From Leifsonia psychrotolerans (GTDB lineage: Bacteria > Actinomycetota > Actinomycetes > Actinomycetales > Microbacteriaceae): a stretch of 64,000 nt of DNA. Shown here piece by piece: positions 1-9,598 of the stretch; position 1 is the first letter of the stretch; each line of letters opens with the position of its first letter. The DNA lies in assembly GCF_013410665.1 (NCBI RefSeq), contig NZ_JACCFM010000001.1, forward strand, positions 744,001 to 808,000. Direction: 5' to 3'. The notes under the pieces are model-generated. The model had not been told where the DNA came from. It made no database searches and saw nothing but the letters and a program-made list of their open reading frames with translations. Position numbers and translations under genes: made by a program.

Positions 1-1
1 C

Positions 2-1372
2 AACCACCTCAAGGGCAAGGGCTTCAGCGTCGATGAGCTCACGCTCTCAGGCCTTGTCTCGAGCGGGGATCGCGGCATCTACGATCGGTTTCGGGGCCGT
101 TTGGTCTGGCCGATCCGCGACATCACCGGACAGACCATCGGCTTCGGCGCGCGCAAGCTGCTCGACGACGACAAGGGTCCCAAATACCTGAACACGCCCG
201 AAACACCGATCTACCACAAGGCACAGGTGCTCTATGGCCTCGACCTGGCCAAGCGTGACATTTCGCGCAGCCATCAGGTGGTCGTGGTCGAAGGCTACAC
301 CGACGTAATGGCGTGCCACTTGGCCGGCATCACCACGGCCGTCGCCACGTGCGGAACCTCGTTCGGCGTCGATCACATCAAGGTGTTGCGCCGGGTACTC
401 GGCGATGACAGTGGCATCGGCGAGGTCGTCTTCACGTTCGATCCGGATGCGGCGGGTCAGAAGGCCGCCGTGCGTGCGTTCGGCGAGGAGCAGCGCTTCG
501 CCGCTCAAACCTTCGTCGCCGTGGCGCCCGAGGGCTTCGACCCGTGCGACCTGCGTCTGAAACGTGGCGACGACGCCGTGCGCCGATTGATCGACTCAAA
601 GAAGCCGATGTTTGAGTTCATGATTCGACAGGTGCTCAGTCAATATAATCTCGACACCGTCGAGGGCCGCAGCTCTGCGTTGCGCGCCGCGGCGCCGGTG
701 GTCGGCAGCATCCGTGACCCGTCCCTGCGACCGGGCTATACGCGCGAGCTGGCCCGCATGCTCGGCCTCGACATGCCTGAGGTGCAGCGTGCTGTGGCGC
801 AGGCCCAGTCACAGGCGCAGTCCAAGGCCAAGAATGAGGGCGCTCAGCCGCCGCCGCGCCGGTACGATGACACGCCTGCCGAGCCGGTGGTCGAAGCGCC
901 ATTTTCGATGGTCGAGCTTCCGAATGACCCCGCCACGCGGCTGGAACGTGACGCCCTGATGGCGATGGTGCAGTTACCGGCCCAGATCGGCGCTGACGTG
1001 ATCAACCGTGCCGTACAGGCGACGATCGTGCACCCCTCGCTCGCCGTGGTGCGTGATGCGATTGCGGTCAACCTGCAGTACTCGGCCGACAGCGACTGGC
1101 TCGACCGGATCGTCGCCGACGTGCCGGAATCCCTCGGCAACCTCGTGAAGGAGCTCGCCGTCGCACCGCTGCCCGAGCGCACCGAGCGCGACCTCACCCG
1201 GTACGTGAAAGACATTGCGGTGTCGTTGATCGACCGCGATCTGTTGCGTCAGAAGGCTGAGCTGCTCGGTCGTCTCCAGCGCACGGATGCCACCGATCGC
1301 GAGGTTTTCGTCGCCGTGCAACGTGAGCTGGTGCGCGTCGAGGCCGAGCGGCGCAACCTGCGCGAAGAGTAG
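2..1372 (+). CDS. dnaG: DNA primase (C-terminal part, gene starts before the window)
   Basis: Primase makes the RNA primers for replication with the DnaB helicase. The window opens inside the gene in frame 2. The visible part begins just before the TOPRIM fold: IGFGARKL, then KYLNTPET, the catalytic VVVEGYTDVMACH block, and later FTFDPDAAGQKAA (the DPD acidic residues). The remaining ~280 residues are the helicase-interaction region, with a Pro-rich linker near EGAQPPPRRY. The stop is TAG at 1370-1372. The N-terminal zinc-binding domain lies outside the window. Identification is secure from the TOPRIM motifs. Confidence 0.96.
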   Translation, partial: NHLKGKGFSVDELTLSGLVSSGDRGIYDRFRGRLVWPIRDITGQTIGFGARKLLDDDKGPKYLNTPETPIYHKAQVLYGLDLAKRDISRSHQVVVVEGYTDVMACHLAGITTAVATCGTSFGVDHIKVLRRVLGDDSGIGEVVFTFDPDAAGQKAAVRAFGEEQRFAAQTFVAVAPEGFDPCDLRLKRGDDAVRRLIDSKKPMFEFMIRQVLSQYNLDTVEGRSSALRAAAPVVGSIRDPSLRPGYTRELARMLGLDMPEVQRAVAQAQSQAQSKAKNEGAQPPPRRYDDTPAEPVVEAPFSMVELPNDPATRLERDALMAMVQLPAQIGADVINRAVQATIVHPSLAVVRDAIAVNLQYSADSDWLDRIVADVPESLGNLVKELAVAPLPERTERDLTRYVKDIAVSLIDRDLLRQKAELLGRLQRTDATDREVFVAVQRELVRVEAERRNLREE

Positions 1373-1588
1373 TCCGGCTGGCGCAAGCCATGCAATCACC
1401 GCTCATTTCACGCAGGTTTTGCGCGAAATTGAGAGTGTTCGCGCTCGAAGTGATTGTTGCGGCTCGGTAAAGAAGTGCCGTTTTGCTGACAAGCCGAGTG
1501 CTTTCTGTGCTATTTCTATCTCTACAGCACTGCAGCTGTCGAGGCTTTTCGCGGCGCTGCATGAGACCTCGACAGAAAGTAGTTTCGG

Positions 1589-3226
1589 ATGAGATCCGCA
1601 CCCACACACGGCACTCGCGTCTTTGCTGCCGCGGCGACAATCGCCGCGGCAGCCCTCGTGCTCTCCGCCTGCGCAGGAGGAGACAAGGGAGGGTCGACGG
1701 ATGCCGCGGGTGGGGTGATGCTCATCGGCACGACCGACAAGGTCACCGCACTCGATCCCGCCGGCTCCTATGACAACGGCTCCTTCGGTGTGATGAACCA
1801 GGTGTTCCCATTCCTCATGAACACCCCATACGGCAGCCCCGATGTGAAGCCTGACATTGCAGTCTCGGCAGAGTTCACCGCACCGACCGAGTTCACGGTA
1901 ACGCTGAAGCCCGACCTGACGTTCGTCAACGGCCACAAGCTCACCTCGTCCGACGTGAAGTTCAGCTTCGACCGTCAGATGAAGATCAACGATGTGAACG
2001 GGCCCGCCTCTTTGCTCTCAAATCTCGAGAGCGTCGACGCGAAAGACGACACCACGGTTGTCTTCAACCTCAAGGCGGCCAACGACCAGACATTCGCACA
2101 GGTGCTCTCAAGCCCGGTCGGTCCGATCGTCGACGAAGAGGTCTTCTCGGCCGATGCTCTGACGCCGGATAAAGACATCGTCGACGGCCACGCTTTCGCC
2201 GGCCAGTACGACATCACGAGCTATGACTTCAACAACCTGATCGCCTACAAGGCCAACCCGAATTATCAGGGTCTTCTCGGTAAGCCGAAGAGCGATGTCG
2301 TCAACGTGAAGTACTACGCGGATGCATCGAACCTCAAGCTTGACGTGCAGGAAGGCGCGATCGACGTGGCCTGGCGTTCGCTGTCGGCTACCGACATCGA
2401 CAGCCTGCGCGGCAACGACAAGGTGAAGGTGGTTGATGGGCCCGGTGGCGAGATCCGCTACATCGTCTTCAACTTCAACACGCAGCCATACGGTGCGACG
2501 ACCGCCGAGGCCGACGCCGGCAAGGCCCTCGCTGTGCGTGAGGCCGCAGCCGACCTCATCGACCGTGAAGAGATCGCGTCCCAGGTCTACAAGGGCACGT
2601 TCACCCCGCTGTACTCCTATGTTCCCGCTGGTCTGACCGGTGCCACGGAGTCGTTGAAACCGCTCTACGGCGATGGCAACGGCGGCCCCGACGCCGCTAA
2701 GGCCAAGGCCACACTCGAGGCTGCCGGCGTCACGACCCCGGTGGTGCTCAACCTGCAGTACAGCAACGACCACTACGGCCCGTCATCGGGTGACGAGTAT
2801 GCCCTGGTCAAAGACCAGCTGGAATCCACCGGCCTGTTCACCGTGAACTTGCAGACCACCGAGTGGGTGCAGTACTCGAAGGACCGTTCCGCCGACGTGT
2901 ACCCGGCGTACCAGTTGGGCTGGTTCCCGGACTACTCCGACGCCGACAACTACCTGTCGCCGTTCTTCCTCACGAAGAACTTCCTGGCCAACCACTACGA
3001 CAATTCGGCTGTCAACGACCTGATCCTCAAGCAGGCCGTTACCCCTGATGCGGGCGAGCGCACCGGCATGATCGAAAAGATCCAAGACGCGGTTGCCGCA
3101 GATCTGTCGACCCTGCCGCTGCTGCAGGGCGCTCAGGTTGCCGTCACCGGCGCGAACGTGACCGGCACCGAAACAACGCTCGACGCGTCGTTCAAGTTCC
3201 GTTACGCCGCACTCGCGAAGGGCTAG
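1589..3226 (+). CDS. ABC transporter substrate-binding lipoprotein, peptide/nickel (SBP family 5) type
   Basis: Extracytoplasmic solute receptor, 545 aa, the family's usual size. The N-terminus has a positive start, a hydrophobic stretch and the lipobox LSAC followed by a Gly-rich linker, so it is a membrane-anchored lipoprotein. Internal family features include DPAGSYDNGSFGVMNQVF, SDVKFSFDR and YQLGWFPDYSDADNY. It is followed by two permeases and ATPases in the same direction, which makes a complete Opp/Dpp-type importer. The start ATG has only a weak GA-rich Shine-Dalgarno. Substrate (dipeptide, oligopeptide or other) cannot be read from the sequence. Confidence 0.9.
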   Translation: MRSAPTHGTRVFAAAATIAAAALVLSACAGGDKGGSTDAAGGVMLIGTTDKVTALDPAGSYDNGSFGVMNQVFPFLMNTPYGSPDVKPDIAVSAEFTAPTEFTVTLKPDLTFVNGHKLTSSDVKFSFDRQMKINDVNGPASLLSNLESVDAKDDTTVVFNLKAANDQTFAQVLSSPVGPIVDEEVFSADALTPDKDIVDGHAFAGQYDITSYDFNNLIAYKANPNYQGLLGKPKSDVVNVKYYADASNLKLDVQEGAIDVAWRSLSATDIDSLRGNDKVKVVDGPGGEIRYIVFNFNTQPYGATTAEADAGKALAVREAAADLIDREEIASQVYKGTFTPLYSYVPAGLTGATESLKPLYGDGNGGPDAAKAKATLEAAGVTTPVVLNLQYSNDHYGPSSGDEYALVKDQLESTGLFTVNLQTTEWVQYSKDRSADVYPAYQLGWFPDYSDADNYLSPFFLTKNFLANHYDNSAVNDLILKQAVTPDAGERTGMIEKIQDAVAADLSTLPLLQGAQVAVTGANVTGTETTLDASFKFRYAALAKG

Positions 3227-3264
3227 AAAATCACGCTGCGGGCTCACCGTCCCGCTTGAACACC

Positions 3265-3300
3265 CGGGGGCATCTCGTCTAATCGGACGGGGTGCCCCCG
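3265..3300 (+). terminator. Intercistronic hairpin between binding protein and permeases
   Basis: CGGGGGCA (3265-3272) pairs with TGCCCCCG (3293-3300), and inner bases pair further. No T-run follows, so this is likelier an mRNA-stabilising or attenuating hairpin that keeps the binding protein in excess than a full terminator. Confidence 0.5.
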
Positions 3301-3325
3301 TCGCCCGTGCAACCGTTAGGCAACC

Positions 3326-4417
3326 ATGACCACTGTGGCTACGACGCCCTCCGTCACCCCCGACTCGATCGGTATCCGTCAGAAGAAGCCCTCAGGGGGA
3401 GGGATCTGGCGGTATATCGTCGTTCGCTTTCTGCTGATCTTCCCGACCATATTCATTCTCGTCTCGATGGTCTTCTGGCTGATGCGTACGACGGGAGACC
3501 CGATCACCGCGGCGTTGGGGGGCCGGCTGAGTTCCGACCAGCTCGCAGTGCGCATCCACGAGGCCGGCTATGACCGGCCCATCCTGGTGCAATATTTCGA
3601 ATATCTCGGCCAGATCTTCACCGGCAACTTCGGAACGACCATCAGCACCAACCAGCCGGTCAGCCAGGTGCTGCTCACCTACGGTGCCGCCACGCTTGAG
3701 CTGGCGTTCTATGCCCTCATCGTTGCCTTCATCGTCGGTATCCCACTCGGCATGGCCGCCGCCTACTGGCGCGACAAGGCGACGGATGCGACTCTGCGCG
3801 TGTTCGCGATCCTGTGTTATGCAACACCGGTGTTCTTTGCCGGCCTGCTGCTCAAGCTGATCTTCTCGGTCTGGCTGGGTATTCTTCCGGTCAACGGCCG
3901 GGCGACGACCCGCACCGAGTTGACGCTGCAGATGCTGCCGAACAAGACCAACATCTATCTGATCGACGCGTTTCAGAGTGGCGACCCGGCAATTATCGGC
4001 GATGTGTTGGTGCACGCGGTGCTGCCCGGTCTGACCCTCGGCCTGCTCACAGCTGGCGTCTTTCTTCGATTGGTGCGCACGAACGTCATCGGCACGCTCG
4101 GCACTGACTATGTCGACGCTGCGCGCTCGCGCGGCGTGAACGAATTTCGTCTGGTGCGCAAACACGCCTACCGACCGGCACTCATCCCCATCATCACCGT
4201 GATCGGGCTGCAGATTGCGCTGCTTCTCGGCGGTGCCGTGCTCACCGAGACGACGTTTGAGTGGAAGGGCCTCGGATTCATGCTCGCCGAGTTCCTGAAG
4301 TCGCGTGACTTCGTGGCCGTGCAGGGCATTGTGGCCCTGCTCGCCGTCATCGTCGCCCTGTCCAACTTCATCGTTGACATCATTGCCGCGATCATCGACC
4401 CGCGAGTGAGGTACTGA
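3326..4417 (+). CDS. ABC transporter permease, DppB/OppB type
   Basis: Integral membrane subunit of the peptide-type importer, 363 aa. It has the typical N-terminal helix (RFLLIFPTIFILVSMVFWLM), the periplasmic GGRLSSDQLAVRIHEAGYDRPILVQY segment split over family positions, and the EAA loop near DAARSRGVNEFRLVRKHAYRPAL, which contacts the ATPase. It lies 100 bp after the binding-protein gene and 2 bp before the second permease, so it is co-transcribed. Start chosen at the ATG at 3326; the Shine-Dalgarno is poor. Confidence 0.93.
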   Translation: MTTVATTPSVTPDSIGIRQKKPSGGGIWRYIVVRFLLIFPTIFILVSMVFWLMRTTGDPITAALGGRLSSDQLAVRIHEAGYDRPILVQYFEYLGQIFTGNFGTTISTNQPVSQVLLTYGAATLELAFYALIVAFIVGIPLGMAAAYWRDKATDATLRVFAILCYATPVFFAGLLLKLIFSVWLGILPVNGRATTRTELTLQMLPNKTNIYLIDAFQSGDPAIIGDVLVHAVLPGLTLGLLTAGVFLRLVRTNVIGTLGTDYVDAARSRGVNEFRLVRKHAYRPALIPIITVIGLQIALLLGGAVLTETTFEWKGLGFMLAEFLKSRDFVAVQGIVALLAVIVALSNFIVDIIAAIIDPRVRY

Positions 4418-4419
4418 TC

Positions 4420-5508
4420 ATGACCGTGACATCCGTTCCCGCGACCGGCGCCGCACTCGTGCCCGGTAAAGAGCCCTTCTGGCACCGACTGCCCGTCATC
4501 CGACAGGTCAGGCAGAGCATGGGGTTGCAACGCGGCATCCTCGTGGTTGGCCTCGTCATCACCGGGGTTTTCGTGCTCACGGCGCTGTTCGCGCCCGTTC
4601 TCGCACCGTACGGTTTTGCTCAACTACGCGGGCCTGACGGCCTGTTCGGTGCCCAAGTGCCGCCAGGCCCGGAGCATCTGCTCGGCACGACCGTCGGCGG
4701 CTATGACGTGCTGTCACGGGTGATCTGGGGTGCCCGTACCGCGCTTTTGGTGATCATTGTGGCGGTTACCCTGTCGATCTTTGCGGGCGTCATGCTCGGG
4801 CTGGTTTCAGGTTACTTCGGGGGCTGGCTCGATCGCGTGCTCGTTGTCGTCTGCGACGCCGTCTACGCATTCCCGTCGCTGCTGCTCGCGATCGTGATGT
4901 CGATCGCGATTTCAGGTGGAAAGTCAGATCTGTGGGGTGGCATCTTTGCCGCGGCGATCTCGATTACCGTCGTTTACATTCCGCAGTACTTTCGGGTGAT
5001 TCGTGCCGAAACCGTACGCATCAAATCCGAGGCCTTCGTCGAGTCTGCCCGGGTGCTGGGTGCCAGCAACAGCCGGATCATGTTCCGCCACGTGCTGCGC
5101 AACGCCACCCGCACCCTGCCGCTCATCTTCACCCTCAACGCCTCCGAGGCCATCCTCACCCTGGCCGGACTCGGCTTCCTCGGCTTCGGCATCGAGCCGT
5201 CCTCGGCCGCGGAATGGGGGTACGACCTGAACAAGGCGGTCTCGGATGTCACGAGCGGGATCTGGTGGACGGCCCTTTTCCCTGGCCTCGCGATCGTGCT
5301 CGTCGTGTTGGGAATCACGCTGGTGGGTGAGAGCATGAACGACCTTGCCGACCCGCGTCTGCGCGGACGGCGCCGGGTGGCGAAGTCGTCCGGGCTGGTC
5401 GCCGAGACCTCGGTTGTGCCCGGCGGCTCACTCGACGATGTGCTCGATATCGAGGCGCTCGAACCGGTACAACACTCAGACGACGATGGATATGAGGCAC
5501 GACCGTGA
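4420..5508 (+). CDS. ABC transporter permease, DppC/OppC type
   Basis: Second membrane subunit, 362 aa. The N-terminus (RGILVVGLVITGVFVLTALFAPVLAPY) is the OppC_N domain; HLLGTTVGGYDVLSRVIWGART is the family signature and ESARVLGASNSRIMFRHVLRN is the EAA loop. The C-terminal ~45 residues are a hydrophilic extension rich in Asp/Glu. Its stop overlaps the next gene's GTG by 4 bp (GTGA), so translation is probably coupled to the ATPase. Confidence 0.93.
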   Translation: MTVTSVPATGAALVPGKEPFWHRLPVIRQVRQSMGLQRGILVVGLVITGVFVLTALFAPVLAPYGFAQLRGPDGLFGAQVPPGPEHLLGTTVGGYDVLSRVIWGARTALLVIIVAVTLSIFAGVMLGLVSGYFGGWLDRVLVVVCDAVYAFPSLLLAIVMSIAISGGKSDLWGGIFAAAISITVVYIPQYFRVIRAETVRIKSEAFVESARVLGASNSRIMFRHVLRNATRTLPLIFTLNASEAILTLAGLGFLGFGIEPSSAAEWGYDLNKAVSDVTSGIWWTALFPGLAIVLVVLGITLVGESMNDLADPRLRGRRRVAKSSGLVAETSVVPGGSLDDVLDIEALEPVQHSDDDGYEARP

Positions 5509-7241
5509 CCGACACTGCGACTAATTCGGTGAGGAGCGCCGACGGCGCCCCGCGGGCGGACATCGTGACGATCACCGACCTGGATGTCTCGTTTTCGACG
5601 GATGCCGGCGCGGTGAAAGCCGTGGACGGGGTCAGCCTGAGTGTGGCGCCGGGAGAGGTGCTGGCCATCGTGGGTGAGAGTGGGAGCGGCAAGACCGTGA
5701 CCGCCAAGACCCTGCTGGGATTGTTGCCCGACACCGCGATCGCGAGCGGCGCCGTGATTCTGCGCAGCAAGGACGGATCGAACGAGAACGATGTGCTCTC
5801 GGTTAGCGGTGCCACACTGCGTGCGCTGCGGGGCAGCGACGTGTCGATGGTGTTCCAGGAGCCGTCCACCTCGCTCAACCCGGTCTATACCGTCGGTTGG
5901 CAGATTATGGAGGGGATCAGGGCGCACGGCACGTTCTCCCGCGCCGAGGCCAAGCAGAAGGCGATCGAGATTCTCGGCCGAGTCGGAATCCCGAACCCCG
6001 AGGAACGCGTCAACTATTACCCGCACCAGTTCTCGGGCGGGCAAAAGCAGCGCATCATCATCGCCATGGCCCTGGTTCTCGACCCCGGCCTGATCGTGGC
6101 CGACGAACCGACCACAGCCCTGGATGTCACGGTGCAGGCCGAGATTCTCGACCTGTTGCGCCGCTGCCGCGACGAGTTCGGCACCGCCATCGTGCTCATC
6201 ACCCACAACATGGGTGTCGTGGCCGACCTCGCCGACCGAGTCGCCGTGATGTACCAGGGAAAAGTGGTCGAAGAAGCCGACGCGCAGACACTGTTCAGTA
6301 ACCCGCAGGCCGACTACACCAAGCGGCTGCTGGCATCCGTTCCCCACGTGGGACAGGGCATCGTTCGGGCTCAGGCCCGGGCCGACGCCCGCCCGGCGGG
6401 TTGGGCGGAACAGGCGCCCGTTGTCGTAGCCGATAATCTCCGGATCGAGTACCCCGGACGGTTCGGTAAGACCGGCTTCACCGCCGTCGACGGCATCAGC
6501 TTCAGCATTCGTCCCGGCGAGGTGCTCGGTCTGGTCGGCGAGAGCGGTTCGGGAAAGACAACGACCGGGCGCGCGATCGCCGGCCTGACCCGGGTGACCG
6601 GGGGCTCGTTGCAGGTGCTCGGCCACGAGATGAACGGGTTCAGAGAGCGCAGATTTCGGGGATTACGTTCCCAAATCGGATTCGTCTTTCAAGACCCGGC
6701 ATCGAGCTTCAACCCACTTTTGACCATCGCCGACTGCGTGGCAGAACCGCTTGTCGTGCACGGCCGGGCACCCAACCCGGCTGCGGCGCGGGCACGCGTG
6801 AACGAGTTGCTCGAAGCCGTTCAGCTCCCACGCGCCTACGGCGACCGATTCCCGCACGAACTCAGTGGTGGACAGCGCCAACGTGCCAGCCTCGCCCGGG
6901 CACTGGCCCTTGAGCCTGCACTTCTGATCGCCGATGAACCGACATCCGCTCTCGACGTGTCGGTGCAGGCTCGAGTGCTCGAACTCTTCGCCGAACTGCA
7001 GAGAGAGTTCGGCTTCGCCGCACTGTTCATCAGCCACGACCTCGCGGTCGTCGATATTCTGGCCGACCGCATCGCCGTTCTCTACCGCGGCAAGATCGTT
7101 GAAGAGGGCACCGGCGCCGAGGTTCTCGGAGCACCGAAAGACCTTTACACGCAGCGCCTGCTGGCTTCATTGCCGGTTCCTGATCCGGCTCAACAGGCCC
7201 TTCGCAGAGAGGGGCTTCGGCGGTTGCGTGCGGCAGGATAG
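5505..7241 (+). CDS. Fused double ABC ATPase (DppD-DppF type)
   Basis: Energises the importer by ATP hydrolysis. The 578-aa protein carries two complete nucleotide-binding domains. Domain 1 (about residues 15-270) has Walker A GESGSGKT, signature FSGGQKQR, Walker B LIVADEPTTALDV and switch His ITHN. Domain 2 (about 300-560) has Walker A GESGSGKT, signature LSGGQRQR, Walker B LLIADEPTSALDV and ISHD. In many bacteria these are two genes; the fused form is common in Actinobacteria. GTG start overlaps the upstream permease stop. Confidence 0.93.
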   Translation: MTDTATNSVRSADGAPRADIVTITDLDVSFSTDAGAVKAVDGVSLSVAPGEVLAIVGESGSGKTVTAKTLLGLLPDTAIASGAVILRSKDGSNENDVLSVSGATLRALRGSDVSMVFQEPSTSLNPVYTVGWQIMEGIRAHGTFSRAEAKQKAIEILGRVGIPNPEERVNYYPHQFSGGQKQRIIIAMALVLDPGLIVADEPTTALDVTVQAEILDLLRRCRDEFGTAIVLITHNMGVVADLADRVAVMYQGKVVEEADAQTLFSNPQADYTKRLLASVPHVGQGIVRAQARADARPAGWAEQAPVVVADNLRIEYPGRFGKTGFTAVDGISFSIRPGEVLGLVGESGSGKTTTGRAIAGLTRVTGGSLQVLGHEMNGFRERRFRGLRSQIGFVFQDPASSFNPLLTIADCVAEPLVVHGRAPNPAAARARVNELLEAVQLPRAYGDRFPHELSGGQRQRASLARALALEPALLIADEPTSALDVSVQARVLELFAELQREFGFAALFISHDLAVVDILADRIAVLYRGKIVEEGTGAEVLGAPKDLYTQRLLASLPVPDPAQQALRREGLRRLRAAG

Positions 7242-7245
7242 AGGG

Positions 7246-8163
7246 ATGACCCGCGGCACAACCTCAGCCTTTCCGATCTCGACGAGTGATCTGACCATCG
7301 AGTATCCGCCGCATGGCGCCAGTGGAGCATTCGTGGCGGTGCACGGCCTCACGCTCAAGCTGGCGCCCGGCGAGGTTCTGGGTCTACTGGGTGAGAGCGG
7401 ATCGGGCAAAAGCACGCTGGCCCGGGTGCTCTCCGGTGCCGCGTTCAGCAGCGATTCTGGCGATGTTCGCCCGCAGATCACCGGAGGAGAGGCCACGGTT
7501 CTCGGCTTCCCGCTGCGGCGCATCGGGCGGAGTAAGCTCAACCGGCTCACCTTTGGTGTGGGCTTACTCGCGCAGGATGCCGCCGACACGCTGCCGTCGA
7601 CGATGACGGTCACCGAGATCGTCGCCGAGCCCGTTCTTGCTCGCGACCGGCGCTACAACCGCACGGCGCTGGCCACCCAGGTTGCCACGATGATCGACGC
7701 CGTTCGGTTGCCGCTGGCCGTGCTCGATTCCTTTCCCTACCAACTGAGCAGCGGGCAACGCCAGCGTGTCGCCCTGGCCCGGGCGCTCGTCTGCGGGCCG
7801 GAACTGTTGATCGCCGACGAGCCGACGGCGGGCGTGGATGTGACGGTGCGCGACGCCGTCATCGATCTCATCAGCGAGTTGCAGCGGGAACGCGCGTTTT
7901 CGGCTCTTGTGATCAGCCATGACCTGGCCGTGCTCCGCCGCGTCGCAAACCGGATCGCGGTCATGCATCAGGGCGTGCTTGTCGGTCTCGGAACGATCGA
8001 CGAGGTCTTCGACAACCCGTGGCATCCGTATGTCGCAGATATGGCCCGAGCATTGGCGGCTGGAACCGCGGGAAGCACGCAGCAGGTGGAAGCCAGCAGG
8101 GTTGAGACGAGTGATGATGAGGAACTCGACGATGAGGAGCTCGACGATGTCGACCCGGCCTGA
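7246..8163 (+). CDS. Additional single-domain ABC ATPase
   Basis: A third nucleotide-binding domain in this importer operon, 305 aa. It shows Walker A GESGSGKS, signature LSSGQRQR (first Gly replaced by Ser), Walker B LLIADEPTAGVDV and ISHD. The ATG at 7246 lies 4 bp after the previous stop with a GAGGG just upstream; a longer frame reaching back into the double ATPase is not plausible. It ends in an acidic tail (DDEELDDEELDDVDPA). The permease pair already has two ATPase domains, so its partner is unclear: it may replace one domain or serve another transporter. Confidence 0.85.
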   Translation: MTRGTTSAFPISTSDLTIEYPPHGASGAFVAVHGLTLKLAPGEVLGLLGESGSGKSTLARVLSGAAFSSDSGDVRPQITGGEATVLGFPLRRIGRSKLNRLTFGVGLLAQDAADTLPSTMTVTEIVAEPVLARDRRYNRTALATQVATMIDAVRLPLAVLDSFPYQLSSGQRQRVALARALVCGPELLIADEPTAGVDVTVRDAVIDLISELQRERAFSALVISHDLAVLRRVANRIAVMHQGVLVGLGTIDEVFDNPWHPYVADMARALAAGTAGSTQQVEASRVETSDDEELDDEELDDVDPA

Positions 8164-8217
8164 GACCGTCGCTCGGCCGACCCCGAAGCCACAGAAGCGC
8201 TCACCGAAGGCCACCCT

Positions 8218-9234
8218 GTGACGGAATCGTGCGCGCCGCAACACCGGGCCGTGCTGGCACCAGACCTGGCACCAGGTCTGGCGCCTGATCTTCACGGGCG
8301 CAGACCTGAGCCCGGCCCGATCAGTGTGCTGCCACGGTCAGAGGATGCCTTCGCTGCGGCCGTCGAGGCTGCGGGAGGTACTCTCGTGCCGCTGTCAACT
8401 GGCACCCGCGGCCTGATCTGGCTGTCGTCAGAGCGGGCGGGGGAACTGAACGGCGTTCTCGCCGCGAACCCCCAGATCGGATGGGTGCAGCTGCCGTGGG
8501 CAGGCGTTGACGCGTTCACCAGCATCCTCGACGCTCCGGCGAATCGGCATGTGCTCTGGACGAGCGCGAAGGGTGCCTACGCGCAGCCCGTCGCCGAACA
8601 TGCCCTGGCGCTCATCCTCGCGACGTTGCGCGTCTTACCGCGCCGTGCGCGCGCTACGAGCTGGGACGATGTGCCGGCCGGGCGCTCACTCTACGGGCGT
8701 CGTGTCGTCATCGTCGGTGCGGGCGGGATCGCGCTCGAGCTACTCAGGTTGTTGGAGCCGTTCGGCGTGCACACCACAATCGTGCGGCGGAGCGCCCAGC
8801 CGGTGAGGCGTGCCGATCGGACAGTGACCGCAGCCGCCCTGGTGGAGGTACTGCCCGACGCCGAAGTGCTGGTCATCGCAGCAGCGCTCACGGGGGAGAC
8901 CCGGCACCTGATCGGGGCGGACGAGTTGGCCGTGCTCGGAGCGGATGCCGTCGTGGTGAATATCGCCCGGGGTGGCCTCATCGACACCGACGCGCTCGTT
9001 GCTGCCTTGGCCGCGGGCACCATCGCCGGTGCCGCGCTCGACGTGACGGATCCCGAGCCGCTGCCCGACGGACATCCGCTCTGGACGGAGCCTCGCTGCC
9101 TGATCACACCACACATGGCGGACACGCCCGAGATGACCACCGCGCTCTTGGCGGAGCGAATTCGCGTCAATGTGCGTGCTTTCCTTGAAAACTCGCGGTT
9201 CGTCGGCGTCGTTGACCCTCGCGCAGGCTACTGA
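8218..9234 (+). CDS. D-isomer-specific 2-hydroxyacid dehydrogenase family protein
   Basis: NAD(P)-dependent oxidoreductase of the D-2-hydroxyacid family, 338 aa. The nucleotide fold is marked by VVIVGAGGIALELL, the catalytic Arg by VNIARGGLID, the Glu by DVTDPEPLPDGHPLW, and the catalytic His by ITPHMAD. GTG start with GAAGG upstream. It begins 54 bp after the ATPase gene and may be the last gene of the operon. The exact substrate (glyoxylate/hydroxypyruvate-like or other) is not evident. Confidence 0.86.
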   Translation: MTESCAPQHRAVLAPDLAPGLAPDLHGRRPEPGPISVLPRSEDAFAAAVEAAGGTLVPLSTGTRGLIWLSSERAGELNGVLAANPQIGWVQLPWAGVDAFTSILDAPANRHVLWTSAKGAYAQPVAEHALALILATLRVLPRRARATSWDDVPAGRSLYGRRVVIVGAGGIALELLRLLEPFGVHTTIVRRSAQPVRRADRTVTAAALVEVLPDAEVLVIAAALTGETRHLIGADELAVLGADAVVVNIARGGLIDTDALVAALAAGTIAGAALDVTDPEPLPDGHPLWTEPRCLITPHMADTPEMTTALLAERIRVNVRAFLENSRFVGVVDPRAGY

Positions 9235-9298
9235 TGGGCGCGTCGGATTTGGTGATCCGCCAACCTTTGATAAAGTAGCAACGCTGCTCAAGCAGTAT

Positions 9299-9371
9299 TC
9301 CTCGATAGCTCAATTGGCAGAGCAGCCGGCTGTTAACCGGCAGGTTGTTGGTTCGAGTCCAACTCGGGGAG
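9299..9371 (+). tRNA. tRNA-Asn (GTT)
   Basis: 73-nt cloverleaf. Acceptor TCCTCGA pairs with TCGGGGA, D-arm AGCTCAATTGGCAGAGC, anticodon stem CCGGC/GCCGG-type with loop CTGTTAA (anticodon GTT), T-loop GGTTCGAGTCC. CCA is not encoded. A possible promoter lies upstream (TTGGTG at 9249, TAAAGT at 9271). Confidence 0.95.
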
Positions 9372-9376
9372 CGAAA

Positions 9377-9411
9377 GGCCACCAAGGGCTCCACCCCTGG
9401 TGGTCTTTTTT
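9377..9411 (+). terminator. Rho-independent terminator of tRNA-Asn
   Basis: GGCCACCAAGGG pairs with CCCCTGGTGGTC (with G-T pairs) across a short loop and is followed by TTTTTT. It sits 6 nt after the tRNA. Confidence 0.88.
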
Positions 9412-9598
9412 GCTTCCTCCCCTCCTCGGGCACGTGTCATGTCGCCTGTATAAAGTTTTTGCCCCGTTTGGGGGTCTGTGGAACGAGGCCGCGTTTTCGT
9501 AGCCTTGAGCGAAGAATATTCATTCTTGGTCCAGGTATGTGTGGGTTGCTCGCGTTCCGTGTTTGTGTGCGCCGTTTCCTTTCTTGAGAAAGTGCGTA

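Noticed and set aside
4974..6626. 550-codon minus-strand open frame across the permease and ATPase genes
   Set aside because: Antisense to clear ABC transporter genes with correct motifs; no family features.
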